From a virus, in IMG/VR virus record IMGVR_UViG_3300046003_006174, positions 1-36,350 of that record: 36,350 nt of DNA, one strand, 5' to 3'. The notes beneath the pieces were generated by a model. It was not told the DNA's origin, ran no database searches, and saw only the letters and a program-made list of their open reading frames with translations. Shown piece after piece: positions 1 through 8,865 of the stretch. Both the position numbers and the translations under genes were made by a program. The first letter of the stretch is position 1, and each line of letters starts with the position of its first letter.

Positions 1-768
1 AAATTTGGAGAAAAACTAAAAGACAATGTCCCCTTGCAAGAACAAGCGGCATCCATGTTAGGTCTTACCGCTGATGATTTATTTGGTGCAATCAATCAAT
101 ATAATGCCGCCGGCGCCATTAGTCAAGATATTTTCAAAACACAAACGGCGGATATTAAGGATCAAGGAAAAACATTTTCGCAAATTGCGGCTGAAGAAGA
201 CAAACGAACCAATGAAACAGTATTATCAGATGATGCCACAAAAACCTATATAGAAACCTTAGGCAATTATACAAATAAAGTAACAGGACTCCAAAAAGCA
301 ACAGCAGATTTAAATAAAACAGTATTAGACGGAGCCGCAGATATTGGAGAATCATTAGCAACTAATCCAGTTGTTAAAACGGCGTACGCCGGCGCCCAAT
401 CATTGAAAACAGGCAAGGATGTAGTCAATACAATAAAAACAGGAACTGGTGACAATACAGCTTTACAAGTAGGTCAAACGATTGTTAAAGATGTTTTTAT
501 TCCTGCAGGAGGCAACAATGTTATTACCGGCCCACTTGGATCATTTTCATTGGATCCTAAAGATGATATAATTGCAATGCCAAATGCTAGAGAAGCCTTA
601 GCAAATCAGGGTTCTACTACACCAAATAATACAACACAAGGCGGAACAGATACAGCAGCATTAGTTGCCGCATTACAAGGAATGAGTTTTCACGTAACAA
701 ATACATTTGATGGAGATAAAATACAATCTCAATTAACAATACGACAAGGTCAACGACTTAATGCTTAA
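1..768 (+). CDS. Tail tape-measure protein, C-terminal part (5' end outside window)
   Basis: The reading frame is open from base 1, so this is the C-terminal 255 residues of a longer protein. A TTG at 34 is in frame but is not a likely start. The visible part has alanine- and threonine-rich helical stretches, then a segment with LDPKDDIIAMP, a Gly/Asn/Thr linker (around residues 205-220) and a short beta-like tail. A PKDDIIAMP-type motif followed by a linker and a short final domain is familiar from the ends of phage tape-measure proteins, which set tail length and are ejected with DNA. Position just upstream of baseplate genes agrees. The call rests on C-terminal motif and context, without the diagnostic long coiled-coil region. 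Confidence 0.6.
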   Translation, partial: KFGEKLKDNVPLQEQAASMLGLTADDLFGAINQYNAAGAISQDIFKTQTADIKDQGKTFSQIAAEEDKRTNETVLSDDATKTYIETLGNYTNKVTGLQKATADLNKTVLDGAADIGESLATNPVVKTAYAGAQSLKTGKDVVNTIKTGTGDNTALQVGQTIVKDVFIPAGGNNVITGPLGSFSLDPKDDIIAMPNAREALANQGSTTPNNTTQGGTDTAALVAALQGMSFHVTNTFDGDKIQSQLTIRQGQRLNA

Positions 769-779
769 CAAGGAAAACT

Positions 780-2456
780 ATGCCATATTCATATAACGCG
801 CCGTACGGCTTTACATTGTTTTCATTAGGTGGATCTGGAAATTATGCAACACCAAACACTGTATACTTGCAAGATAGTATAGGTTTAGGATCAACAACCT
901 CCGGAACAGCATTACATCCAATACAAGCAGAAAAACCCATAATTGCAGGCAACACTGCAGCATATGACAAAAAAAAAAATATAAAAACTGTATATGCTAA
1001 TTTTGACAATGACTCTGCCAACCCAAGCGGATACACATATCCAAATCGAATAGATATTATTGGCAATATAGGAAACGTTGCCCCAGGAGCTATATTTGCA
1101 AATGTTGCTAAAAACGCAATACTTGGAGCTGCATCCGGCCTTGGAAATCCTATAACTCAGCAATTTGTTCAACCAGCAGTATCTTCTTTATTCAAAATAA
1201 AAACATTGGATGGTATTTTAGATGATCGCAGTGAAAACATGGGACAGCCATATTCAATAATGCCATTTACTAGACTAGAACAAATTGCAAAATGGCCAGG
1301 CAAATACAAAGATTTTAGATCCTTTAAAGGATATACGTTTAATGTTAACACTGTTAGATTAGATGGAGCGTCTGCTGCAACTCGAGGAGTTGCAAATAAA
1401 GATGCTAAAGGGAGCATAATTGGAGCTGCGTATGCAGCTGCTTCAGTATTACCAGGTGGAGCTTATCAAGTATTTAATATTGAATCCATATATGGTTGGG
1501 GAAACCATGGCGAACCAAACGCAGCACATCGAGATTTTACATCAAGAAGTCATGTTGCAACAAGATGGAAAGTAGAAATTGGATTAGATGAAGTTACAGG
1601 CAAACCTAAAAAAGGAAGCTGGGCACCTACAAATAATCCTATAGAAAAGGCAACGGAATTCCGCGGAGATAAAATTACTGTTATTGATTATAGTCAAAGA
1701 AAATTATCTCAGGCATATCAATGGAAATCTCCATTATTCCCAGGAGCTGAAAAATGGAATAAATTTGTAGCTGCAACTGATTTAACTAGAGATTTTATCA
1801 AGTTTTATTTTACAGGACCAAAATTACAAAACGGAGTGGATGAAATTGATGATATAATTGTATTTCGTGCAATTATTGATTCATTTACTGATACACATTC
1901 ACCAAGTTGGTCATCAGTTCCCATGATTGGTCGAGCGGATCCTAATTATACATATACTGGTTATTCACGTGAAGTAAATATATCATTTACTGTATTTGCA
2001 ACTAGCCGTGATGAAATGAAACCTATATATCGAAAATTAAATGCATTGGCATCATATACAGCACCAGAATATGGTACCGGGACAATTGCAATGAAATCAC
2101 CATGGATGCGTATGACAATTGGAGACTTATTAGTTCAACAACCTGTACTTATAAATTCATTGTCATATACATTTGCAGATGGAGATACAACTTGGGAGAT
2201 CAACATTGAAGATGATCCTACAATGATGCAAGCTCCACACAAAATTTCAGTGTCATTAGGATTAAATGTAATTACAGATTATCTTCCTGAGAAAAAAGGC
2301 AAAATGTATACATTAGCTAAACAATTCAATTCCGAAGCAACACCAATTGAAGGTGGAAATAATTGGTTAAGTGATTTTGGAACAACTGCAATGAGCGATG
2401 AACTTTTAAGACAAGCAGCAAATAAACAACAAGATAACAAAACCAAAATAGAATAA
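780..2456 (+). CDS. Virion tail-tube/baseplate protein, possibly tube initiator (gp48/gp54-like)
   Basis: A 558-residue protein with an AAGGA ribosome site six bases before the ATG. The N-terminal half is rich in Gly, Asn and aromatic residues and has no motif I recognise. The C-terminal part (about 365-490) reads like a beta-rich tail-tube domain: a strand ending in SFTDTHSPSW, then REVNISFTVFA, a helix with KLNALASYTAP, the phrase MKSPWMRMTIGDLL, and alternating strands ending in TTWEIN. Together with a LysM-like protein and a hub protein directly downstream, this fits a baseplate or tail-tube-terminating component. The link to T4 gp48/gp54 is inferred from position and fold-like pattern only. 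Confidence 0.5.
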   Translation: MPYSYNAPYGFTLFSLGGSGNYATPNTVYLQDSIGLGSTTSGTALHPIQAEKPIIAGNTAAYDKKKNIKTVYANFDNDSANPSGYTYPNRIDIIGNIGNVAPGAIFANVAKNAILGAASGLGNPITQQFVQPAVSSLFKIKTLDGILDDRSENMGQPYSIMPFTRLEQIAKWPGKYKDFRSFKGYTFNVNTVRLDGASAATRGVANKDAKGSIIGAAYAAASVLPGGAYQVFNIESIYGWGNHGEPNAAHRDFTSRSHVATRWKVEIGLDEVTGKPKKGSWAPTNNPIEKATEFRGDKITVIDYSQRKLSQAYQWKSPLFPGAEKWNKFVAATDLTRDFIKFYFTGPKLQNGVDEIDDIIVFRAIIDSFTDTHSPSWSSVPMIGRADPNYTYTGYSREVNISFTVFATSRDEMKPIYRKLNALASYTAPEYGTGTIAMKSPWMRMTIGDLLVQQPVLINSLSYTFADGDTTWEINIEDDPTMMQAPHKISVSLGLNVITDYLPEKKGKMYTLAKQFNSEATPIEGGNNWLSDFGTTAMSDELLRQAANKQQDNKTKIE

Positions 2457-2490
2457 TGCGGTTTTTGCGTAAAAATAAAAGAAACTAATT

Positions 2491-2790
2491 ATGAATAGAT
2501 ACGAAACAGCATCTGCAATTAAAGACAGTAATGAAAAAAGAAAACTATCAACCATAATAACACCTACGCCAGAAGCAAATACTGCTGATGTATACATACA
2601 AACAAGATCTATAGAACGATTGGATTTATTGGCTTATAAATTTTATAATGATCAAACACTTTGGTACATTATTGCTGCAGCAAATGGATTAGGCAAAGGA
2701 TCCTTATATGTACCAGCAAATAGCAGATTGAGAATTCCATCCAAAGATACAATACAACAACAAACTGAACAAACAAACAAAACTAGATGA
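2491..2790 (+). CDS. LysM-like baseplate wedge protein (gp53-like)
   Basis: A 99-residue protein whose residues about 35-90 match the LysM-type pattern of tail proteins: RSIERLDLLAYKFYND, then LWYIIAAANG, then LYVPANSRLRIP. T4 gp53 and the phage tail protein X family use such a domain to hold the baseplate together rather than to bind cell wall. The stop codon overlaps the start of the hub gene (ATGA at 2787), so the two are probably translated together. The ribosome site is weak. Small size, domain and neighbours all point to a structural baseplate part. Confidence 0.75.
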   Translation: MNRYETASAIKDSNEKRKLSTIITPTPEANTADVYIQTRSIERLDLLAYKFYNDQTLWYIIAAANGLGKGSLYVPANSRLRIPSKDTIQQQTEQTNKTR

Positions 2791-4829
2791 GTACAATATT
2801 TTATTCGCAAGTAAACAAATCGTTACAACAAGAATTGATAGCGCGAGGTACAGCTGGCACGATAAATCGTACTACTGCTGCAATAGACTATATGGTTAGT
2901 AAAATAGCAAATGTTCAAATTGAAGCATATGATACAAAGCCAACTGCCGATACAAAAGCTATGCCTGGATTCGGAACTTTAGGAGGAACAACCGTTCGTG
3001 CAGGAGCATATATGCCAAGTGGTGAAACTGGATTCTTAAATGATAAATTAAGACCTGCCAATAGGATACCACCGATTATAACTGGATTAAGTATTTCAAT
3101 AAATGACCAATCTAAATCATATATCAATAAAGCAAGTGTCACCATATTAGTACCAGATGCTACAACTGATATGGATGGCAGTTATGGTATGGAAGCAATA
3201 TATTGTAAACCCGGACGTTACGTTAAAATTGCTATAATACATCCAGCAAGTGCATTGCTAACAGATGGAATCTTAGATGATGATAAATTACCATCGATTG
3301 ATTTTTTAAAAACTTTATATCCAAACACAGATGTTTCAAGTTTACGAAAAATGAATGAATTGTATTTTCAAGGACGAATTACAACATTTTCATACACGTA
3401 TAATTCTGACGGAACATTAGCATTAACATTTGAATTAATTGGAACAAGCAATACATATGCAGAAGCAAAAATTTATATAGATAATAAACCAAATGCTACT
3501 GCAACAGGAACAAAAACTGAAAATCAAGTAACAAGTTTATATACTTCGCTGAGTGATGAAGTAAATGCAATCAAAAAAACATATGAGGAAAAAGGCATAA
3601 ATGATTTTGAACACCTAGTAGCAAATACAACGGACCAAAGCATATTAGTAGGAAAACCATATGTAATTGGAAATACAGACTCAATAAATACAACGCGTAT
3701 GATATCATTGGGATATTTAATACAACATATTAATACAAAAATAACAGCAGCAATAGGCGCTAGAATACATTGTGATGACGTTGTATGCAAAAGCAATTAT
3801 TATGAACGATTAGTTTCAGCAAATCCATTAAGCCTGTTACTTTGGCGCGGCAAAACTGATTTGTTGCATGACACATATAAATTTGATTATCCGGAATCTG
3901 ATCGTATTAAAAACTTAAGCCCAACAAATGCTGCAGCATTTAATGCATCATTACAAATGTTTCCTAATATTAAAAAAGCAGATATTAAAACAGACGGATT
4001 TTCAGTTGTATCTGCAAATTCTTCATATTCATTGCCGTCTAGAATATACATTGATTTAGAATTAATTCGAACTCTTATTAAAAAAATTGAAACTAAAAAC
4101 GATCCATCAATTAACAACTTTTTAACTGAGGTATCACGTGAAATTGCAGAAAGCACCGGCAATGCAATAATATTAGCACTAATACAGCATCCAACAATTT
4201 TTGATGCCCTAATTTATTATGATACAAATTATGTAAATGTAGAAGGTGCACCTACATTAGAATTTACATTACCAGTTTTTGCAACAAAAACAGGAGCGTC
4301 GATTGTTAGAGAGTTTTCATTAACATCAAAAGTTCCAAACAATGTTAAAACCATGGTATACGGTATTGATTCTAATAAAACAGGAACTCAACGTGTAACT
4401 ACATATAATCCATATATATATGCTGATGCAGAGACAAGAAAACAATTAGCAGACGATTGGAAAACAGAACATAAACAAGCAATACGTAAGTTAGCGGAAG
4501 CAAAAGAAAAAATTGCAAAGAAACCAGAAAGAGATGAACAAATTATTAAAGAGTTAAAACAAGTACTAGAAAAATATGTTACATATTTTACTGATGATAT
4601 TGAAAAATCAATTGGGAACAACAAATCAATCTTCCCAATGGAATTAGAATTTACAATTGATGGTATTAACGGATTTAAATTTGGAGACGTGTTAAACTTT
4701 AACGGATTACCAAAAAGATATACAGATTCATTTGTATTTACAGTACTGGGAATGGAACATACAGTTTCTAATGAAGGAGAGTGGACAACTAGAATTAAAT
4801 GCAATCCTAGGATTCGAATAAAAGAATAA
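2787..4829 (+). CDS. Baseplate central hub protein (gp27/gpD-like)
   Basis: A 680-residue protein. Residues about 90-235 contain a beta-rich domain (PPIITGLSISIND, later LYFQGRITTFSYTYNSDGTL). The last 60 residues contain ELEFTIDGINGFKFGD, NGLPKRY and the closing strand WTTRIKCNPRIR. This arrangement is typical of myovirus hub proteins, whose tube-like domains carry the spike and join it to the tail tube. A charged helical insert with many Lys and Glu lies at about 550-610. It overlaps the LysM gene by four bases and is followed one base later by another gene. No lysozyme or peptidase motif is visible, so cell-wall cleavage must be encoded elsewhere. Confidence 0.75.
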   Translation: MSTIFYSQVNKSLQQELIARGTAGTINRTTAAIDYMVSKIANVQIEAYDTKPTADTKAMPGFGTLGGTTVRAGAYMPSGETGFLNDKLRPANRIPPIITGLSISINDQSKSYINKASVTILVPDATTDMDGSYGMEAIYCKPGRYVKIAIIHPASALLTDGILDDDKLPSIDFLKTLYPNTDVSSLRKMNELYFQGRITTFSYTYNSDGTLALTFELIGTSNTYAEAKIYIDNKPNATATGTKTENQVTSLYTSLSDEVNAIKKTYEEKGINDFEHLVANTTDQSILVGKPYVIGNTDSINTTRMISLGYLIQHINTKITAAIGARIHCDDVVCKSNYYERLVSANPLSLLLWRGKTDLLHDTYKFDYPESDRIKNLSPTNAAAFNASLQMFPNIKKADIKTDGFSVVSANSSYSLPSRIYIDLELIRTLIKKIETKNDPSINNFLTEVSREIAESTGNAIILALIQHPTIFDALIYYDTNYVNVEGAPTLEFTLPVFATKTGASIVREFSLTSKVPNNVKTMVYGIDSNKTGTQRVTTYNPYIYADAETRKQLADDWKTEHKQAIRKLAEAKEKIAKKPERDEQIIKELKQVLEKYVTYFTDDIEKSIGNNKSIFPMELEFTIDGINGFKFGDVLNFNGLPKRYTDSFVFTVLGMEHTVSNEGEWTTRIKCNPRIRIKE

Positions 4830-4830
4830 T

Positions 4831-5439
4831 ATGAGAAATCGTTTACATTATACACCTAACCAAATAACACTTAACTTGTATACAACTGGGTCGCAATGGA
4901 TGACTGATGATGGAGTTGAGTTCATTGGGCCATATCATACATATACTACAGGTGAAATTTTTTCAGAATCCAAATGGAATGCAAAAACATCAAAAAAATT
5001 AGTGCCATTAGTTTTACATGCAACAGACAATTATGTATATAAACAATTAAAAACGGTTCAAACTAAATTTGATAACCCACAACCTATACAACCCGTAATT
5101 ACAGAACAAGACAAAGCTGTAGGATTTATTACTAGATATTTCTTGAAAAAAACAAATGAATATGTAATTACTGAAATTGATGAACCACAATATGATAAAT
5201 GGGTAATACAAGAAATTGATTCATATATGTGGACCGCTAAAAAAATTACATGGTATATAACTGGCAATTTGCATGATGCAATGCAAAATGGCGTATTAGC
5301 ACCAGGTGTAATTGAAAAAAATTTTCAAGAAATACGAAAAGCAGAAACGGAAATACCTGGAATATCATTAATATTAACAAATCCAATACAATATTATTCA
5401 GACTCTGATTTTGTAATTCCAAAAGATATCAATTCATAA
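4831..5439 (+). CDS. Unknown protein at the end of the baseplate gene group
   Basis: A 202-residue protein starting one base after the hub gene stop and ending the tail run. The N-terminus holds LYTTGSQWMTDDGVEFIGPYHTYTTGEIFSE, a Gly/Tyr/Thr-rich beta-type segment that recurs in proteins next to phage hub genes. The rest has many Tyr, Thr and Ile and no catalytic motif that I can see. There is no signal peptide or membrane segment. Tight spacing to the hub suggests a virion protein. The region after it holds a promoter for the next unit, which supports placing it as the last gene of the tail operon. Confidence 0.6.
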   Translation: MRNRLHYTPNQITLNLYTTGSQWMTDDGVEFIGPYHTYTTGEIFSESKWNAKTSKKLVPLVLHATDNYVYKQLKTVQTKFDNPQPIQPVITEQDKAVGFITRYFLKKTNEYVITEIDEPQYDKWVIQEIDSYMWTAKKITWYITGNLHDAMQNGVLAPGVIEKNFQEIRKAETEIPGISLILTNPIQYYSDSDFVIPKDINS

Positions 5440-5441
5440 CA

Positions 5442-5470
5442 TTGGATTCCTAAGATTTTATCATTATTAT
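5442..5470 (+). promoter_or_regulatory. Sigma70-like promoter, TTGGAT-N17-TATTAT
   Basis: A -35-like TTGGAT (5442-5447) and a -10-like TATTAT (5465-5470) lie 17 bases apart. The ATG of the next gene starts eight bases after the -10, so the transcript would begin at or next to the start codon. No Shine-Dalgarno sequence is present. Confidence 0.5.
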
Positions 5471-5478
5471 ATTAATGT

Positions 5479-6801
5479 ATGATAGTGGACTCAGAATCGG
5501 AATTGAATACATTATTCACATACATAAAAGGACGAAAAACTTTGCTAGTTCCAATATTAGCAGATCCACTTCTCCATGCCGCTGTGAATAAAGTAACATG
5601 TATATATGTATACACTGAAGATGCAATAGAACGCATTGTGCCTATTCAACATACTGAACAGCTAAGGGGCTTTACTGAACATCTACAACAATTCATGGAT
5701 CTGACTGATATCTTTGTATATGACAAAAAACAATGGCTTCAAATAGGAGGAAACAATGCTGTATGGGATGTTAAAACATTGTGGTGGTACACATATAATG
5801 AAGCATATGACGAAACTCATTATTATACACCAGCACATCAATTTTATTGGAGACGGCACACCGCACTTCCAAATATAAATGCACTTATTCCAATAATGCA
5901 ACATTTGGCAATGTGTCAAAAAATTAGAAAATATGCTTGGCCAATGTGTGTGAATTCAAAATTAACTCAATCATATTTGCAATTCAATTCAACATACCCG
6001 GAAACATTTGCAGCAATTGAGCGTAATGGATTACAAGTTAATGAAACATTTAAAATGCCTGAACTAGTTAAAGATAATCTGGTTTATTCGCAGTACAATT
6101 ATTATACAATGACAGGTCGTCCTAGCAATGCATATCGAGGATTTAACTTTGCTGCAATGAACAAAGAAGATGGCACAAGAACAGCCTTTTGTAGCAGGTT
6201 TGAAAATGGAGCATTAGTTGAAATGGATTTTGATTCATATCATGTTAGATTGATTGCTCGATTGATTGGGTATGATTTGCCGACATCATCAATACATGAT
6301 TATTTAGGCCGATTTTATTTTGGTGTAACCGAACTAACTGAAGAACAACGTGCGGAAAGCAAACAAATAACATTTCGATTGCTGTATGGAGGCATTGACT
6401 CAGAATTTTTATCAATTCCATTTTTTGAAAAGGTAAATGCATTTGTATATGATCTTTGGGCTAAATGGAAAGCAAAAGGACGCATTGACACGCCCATATT
6501 GAAACGACCTATTACCAAGGATATGGTAAAAAATATGACTGCAAACAAATTGTTTAATTACTATTTGCAAGCCGTTGAAACAGAAGTATCAGTTCAAAAA
6601 ATACAACAAGTACAATCATTATTAAAGACCCATGAAACGGTTATAATTTTATATACGTATGACAGTATTTTATTTGATGTGCCAGTAACTGAAGCAAAAG
6701 CGTTATTGCCTCAAATCAAACACGTGTTAGAACAAGGCAACTTTCCCACGAAAGTGAAGTGTGGGAATATTTATAATAAATTAAACACAATATCTTTATG
6801 A
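5479..6801 (+). CDS. Divergent family A DNA polymerase-like protein
   Basis: A 440-residue protein with the three palm/fingers motifs of Pol I-type polymerases. Motif A is MDFDSYHVRLIARL with D250. Motif B is RAESKQITFRLLYG with R291, K295, F299, Y303 and G304, the exact spacing of the O-helix. Motif C is YDSILFDV with D395. The usual Glu in motif A is His, and the motif C HDE is YDS, but both metal-binding Asp are kept. Residues 1-180 look like a degenerate 3'-5' exonuclease domain (DIFVYDKKQW near residue 80) without the acidic D-x-E site. No 5' nuclease domain is present. A promoter lies directly upstream and the stop overlaps the next gene. A normal family B polymerase is encoded at 20865, so this enzyme is additional. 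Confidence 0.7.
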   Translation: MIVDSESELNTLFTYIKGRKTLLVPILADPLLHAAVNKVTCIYVYTEDAIERIVPIQHTEQLRGFTEHLQQFMDLTDIFVYDKKQWLQIGGNNAVWDVKTLWWYTYNEAYDETHYYTPAHQFYWRRHTALPNINALIPIMQHLAMCQKIRKYAWPMCVNSKLTQSYLQFNSTYPETFAAIERNGLQVNETFKMPELVKDNLVYSQYNYYTMTGRPSNAYRGFNFAAMNKEDGTRTAFCSRFENGALVEMDFDSYHVRLIARLIGYDLPTSSIHDYLGRFYFGVTELTEEQRAESKQITFRLLYGGIDSEFLSIPFFEKVNAFVYDLWAKWKAKGRIDTPILKRPITKDMVKNMTANKLFNYYLQAVETEVSVQKIQQVQSLLKTHETVIILYTYDSILFDVPVTEAKALLPQIKHVLEQGNFPTKVKCGNIYNKLNTISL

Positions 6802-8009
6802 ACATTGATTCAATATTAACAGAATGGAGTTACAGATTACCTAGCGGGTATCCAACTCGCGCACAAGATTATGAAGTATTATATGATGTTTTAATTGAAA
6901 CTGCAAAAATAACACCTACCGAAGCCCGGCAAATTGTAGAACGAGCAAAAGGCACTGTTATTAATTCTATTAATGAAGCAATCAAAATAGATTCTATAGA
7001 AAATCAACTTTTACTAAAAGCAGTAAGTGATGTTAATAAAGTTGAAGATTTAACAAAATTTTTAAGTTTGTTACCGTTAGAAGCCGAAATGGTAACTTTA
7101 CAATTTTTAAATAATTTATCAAATGAACAATCGCAACAATTTGCAAATTTATTATATTCTGAAACTGAGGTTAGTGAAGAATTATTAAATTCATTTAATT
7201 TTAAATCAGGAATATACGGCGAAATATTTCGATTACATAAACCTGGCTTAGGAAAAGGTGAAATACTTTTAGCAACACTTGTTCGAGATTCATATATACA
7301 AGGCGGCACCGTCTCATATGATTTAAATGTTAATGGTAAAAAGTATGAAGTAAAAGATTACAGTAATCCAGATAAACCTAATGCATCAATTCGTTTAGGA
7401 ACAAAAGGTACAGTAACAAGATTCCGATTTTGGGATGAAATTACAACAACATTTCAACGATTATCACAATTGCGAGGTATAGATACACCTAAATTTGATT
7501 TAGATAAACTATTGCCAGAACCATTATTAAATGCAATTTACTATTTAGAACGCCGAAGAGATGTTATTCTTGCCGGAAATTTAGGTATAAAAGATAAGCA
7601 ATATTTAGAACAATTTTATCAAGAAGCAAATAAATTACAATCTGAAATTAAAGGTTATACCAATGTAATTTTAAGAGGTCCAAATGCAATTCCAATTGAA
7701 ATGTCAATTGAACCTATTAGTGATGCTAATGGCGACTCTTTTGTAATTCGCCCTATACGAGATACAAGTCAAAATTTAACATATGTTAATACAGAATTAC
7801 GACGATTAAAATATGTTAGAAATCCATTAGATTTAAATAAAGATATGCAAGAAGCAGTTACAACTATTATCAACGATGTAACGTTTATCATATTCCGTAG
7901 AGATCGTACAAACGTAACACAAGATGTCCGCTATGCAGCAACTGATGCCGGCAAGATACGTATTATAGAAAAAGATATAACTCCATCAACAGACGAATTT
8001 GAAGTATAA
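6798..8009 (+). CDS. Unknown protein with a possible PD-(D/E)XK nuclease-like core
   Basis: A 403-residue protein whose ATG overlaps the stop of the polymerase-like gene (ATGA). The N-terminal 140 residues are helical. Residues 148-190 read GLGKGEILLATLV, then a Gly-Gly turn, YDLNVNGKKYEVKD. E155, D175, E184 and K186 have the order and spacing of a PD-(D/E)XK active site (helix Glu, then D-x8-E-x-K across a hairpin). After this comes a region with RFRFWDE and a helical section with ERRRD. No family name comes to mind. Being co-translated with a polymerase-like protein suggests a DNA role, but a virion role cannot be excluded because tail genes lie upstream. The nuclease reading is inference from motif spacing. 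Confidence 0.5.
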   Translation: MNIDSILTEWSYRLPSGYPTRAQDYEVLYDVLIETAKITPTEARQIVERAKGTVINSINEAIKIDSIENQLLLKAVSDVNKVEDLTKFLSLLPLEAEMVTLQFLNNLSNEQSQQFANLLYSETEVSEELLNSFNFKSGIYGEIFRLHKPGLGKGEILLATLVRDSYIQGGTVSYDLNVNGKKYEVKDYSNPDKPNASIRLGTKGTVTRFRFWDEITTTFQRLSQLRGIDTPKFDLDKLLPEPLLNAIYYLERRRDVILAGNLGIKDKQYLEQFYQEANKLQSEIKGYTNVILRGPNAIPIEMSIEPISDANGDSFVIRPIRDTSQNLTYVNTELRRLKYVRNPLDLNKDMQEAVTTIINDVTFIIFRRDRTNVTQDVRYAATDAGKIRIIEKDITPSTDEFEV

Positions 8010-8018
8010 GGACATGAA

Positions 8019-8402
8019 TTGAAAACACAATTACTTTGCACATTTGCACATAGATCAGACTTAAACATTGTATCAGATTACATACAACAAAGCTACGTCA
8101 TACCAGAACAACGAATATTTGTGTTTGCAAATGCTGATGCTGGAGATAATTTGTATTGTACATATAATGCAGATGCAGGAACACGCAGAGGTCAAAATAC
8201 AATAAGCATTCATCGTAAAAAAGAAACCAATACACTGTATACTGTTAATGCACTCAATCAAATTATAAAGGCAGTTAATAACGGCGTAATAGACAAAACA
8301 TTTCAACTCGATTGGAGCATTTATCAAAATTCATTTATACTTACAGACGAGGCAGGATATCGAGTGATTGATTTGATATTCTTCAAGAAAATAACGTGGT
8401 AA
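8019..8402 (+). CDS. Conserved-looking small protein of unknown function (TTG start)
   Basis: A 127-residue protein. No in-frame ATG is suitable; TTG at 8019 is preceded by AAGGA at a good distance, while the nearby ATG at 8014 runs into a stop at once. The sequence begins MKTQLLCTFAHRSDL and contains RIFVFANADAGDNLYCTYNAD and ISIHRKKETNTLYTVNALN, which looks like a compact alpha/beta protein. I recognise no catalytic motif. It is the third gene of the unit that starts at 5479 and comes just before the first capsid-targeting-like gene. Confidence 0.6.
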   Translation: MKTQLLCTFAHRSDLNIVSDYIQQSYVIPEQRIFVFANADAGDNLYCTYNADAGTRRGQNTISIHRKKETNTLYTVNALNQIIKAVNNGVIDKTFQLDWSIYQNSFILTDEAGYRVIDLIFFKKITW

Positions 8403-8405
8403 CAA

Positions 8406-8414
8406 TATTTATAT
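8406..8414 (+). promoter_or_regulatory. TATTTATAT element, candidate late promoter
   Basis: TATTTATAT followed by an A-rich run, 12 bases before the ATG at 8427. The same nonamer recurs in five other intergenic gaps of this window. Because it precedes genes that look like capsid cargo, a late promoter is a reasonable guess; its direction is not certain because the complement is TATAAATA-like. Confidence 0.4.
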
Positions 8415-8426
8415 ATAAAAAACATC

Positions 8427-8858
8427 ATGATAAAACTAAAAGATTTATACACAAAAAATTTAACAGAGGCAGAAATGCCAGATACAGAAAAACTTGGTAG
8501 AAACAATCCTGATTGGATTAATTTGGTTTCTAAATTAAAAACTCTTTCTTATTCACCAAGAATATTAACATTTATGGACTTTGATGGTATCCCATCTCAA
8601 AGTTTGAATTGGGGAACTACTAAATCTGCTCGAGGTAAATACGGGTTTGCACTTGCATCAACCTCTCCAAACTTACCTAAAGAACGTATGGATTTATTTA
8701 ACACTGAAGATAAAGAAAATCAAATAGAGATGATCAATTGGTGGAAAAGCCGCGGATATCAAATAGATAATAGATCTGAAATTTCAATAAACTTTAAAGA
8801 TGCAAACAACTTAAGAAATGATATTGAATCATTTTTTAAAATTTATCCGCCAGAATAG
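8427..8858 (+). CDS. Small protein with capsid-targeting-like N-terminus
   Basis: A 143-residue protein of unknown fold. It opens MIKLKDLYTKNLTEAEMP; the L-T-E at 12-14 fits an [I/L]-x-E prohead-protease site. Four other genes here begin in the same way. The body contains WINLVSKLKTLSYSPRILTFMDFDG, then a loop, and ends with a helix rich in Asn and Asp. No enzyme motif is visible. A TATTTATAT element lies just upstream; the ribosome site is weak (AACATC before the ATG). By analogy with T4 internal proteins it may be packed in the head, but that is inferred from the N-terminus alone. Confidence 0.65.
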   Translation: MIKLKDLYTKNLTEAEMPDTEKLGRNNPDWINLVSKLKTLSYSPRILTFMDFDGIPSQSLNWGTTKSARGKYGFALASTSPNLPKERMDLFNTEDKENQIEMINWWKSRGYQIDNRSEISINFKDANNLRNDIESFFKIYPPE

Positions 8859-8865
8859 GAACATC

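Noticed and set aside
4388-4855. Minus-strand frame of 155 codons opposite the hub gene
   Set aside because: Opposite a well-supported gene, without start signals or recognisable domain.
8818-8865. Upstream in-frame ATG for gene 8866
   Set aside because: It lies inside the previous gene, adds an unrelated stretch, and would hide the shared MIKLK leader; the ATG at 8866 has an AGGA site.
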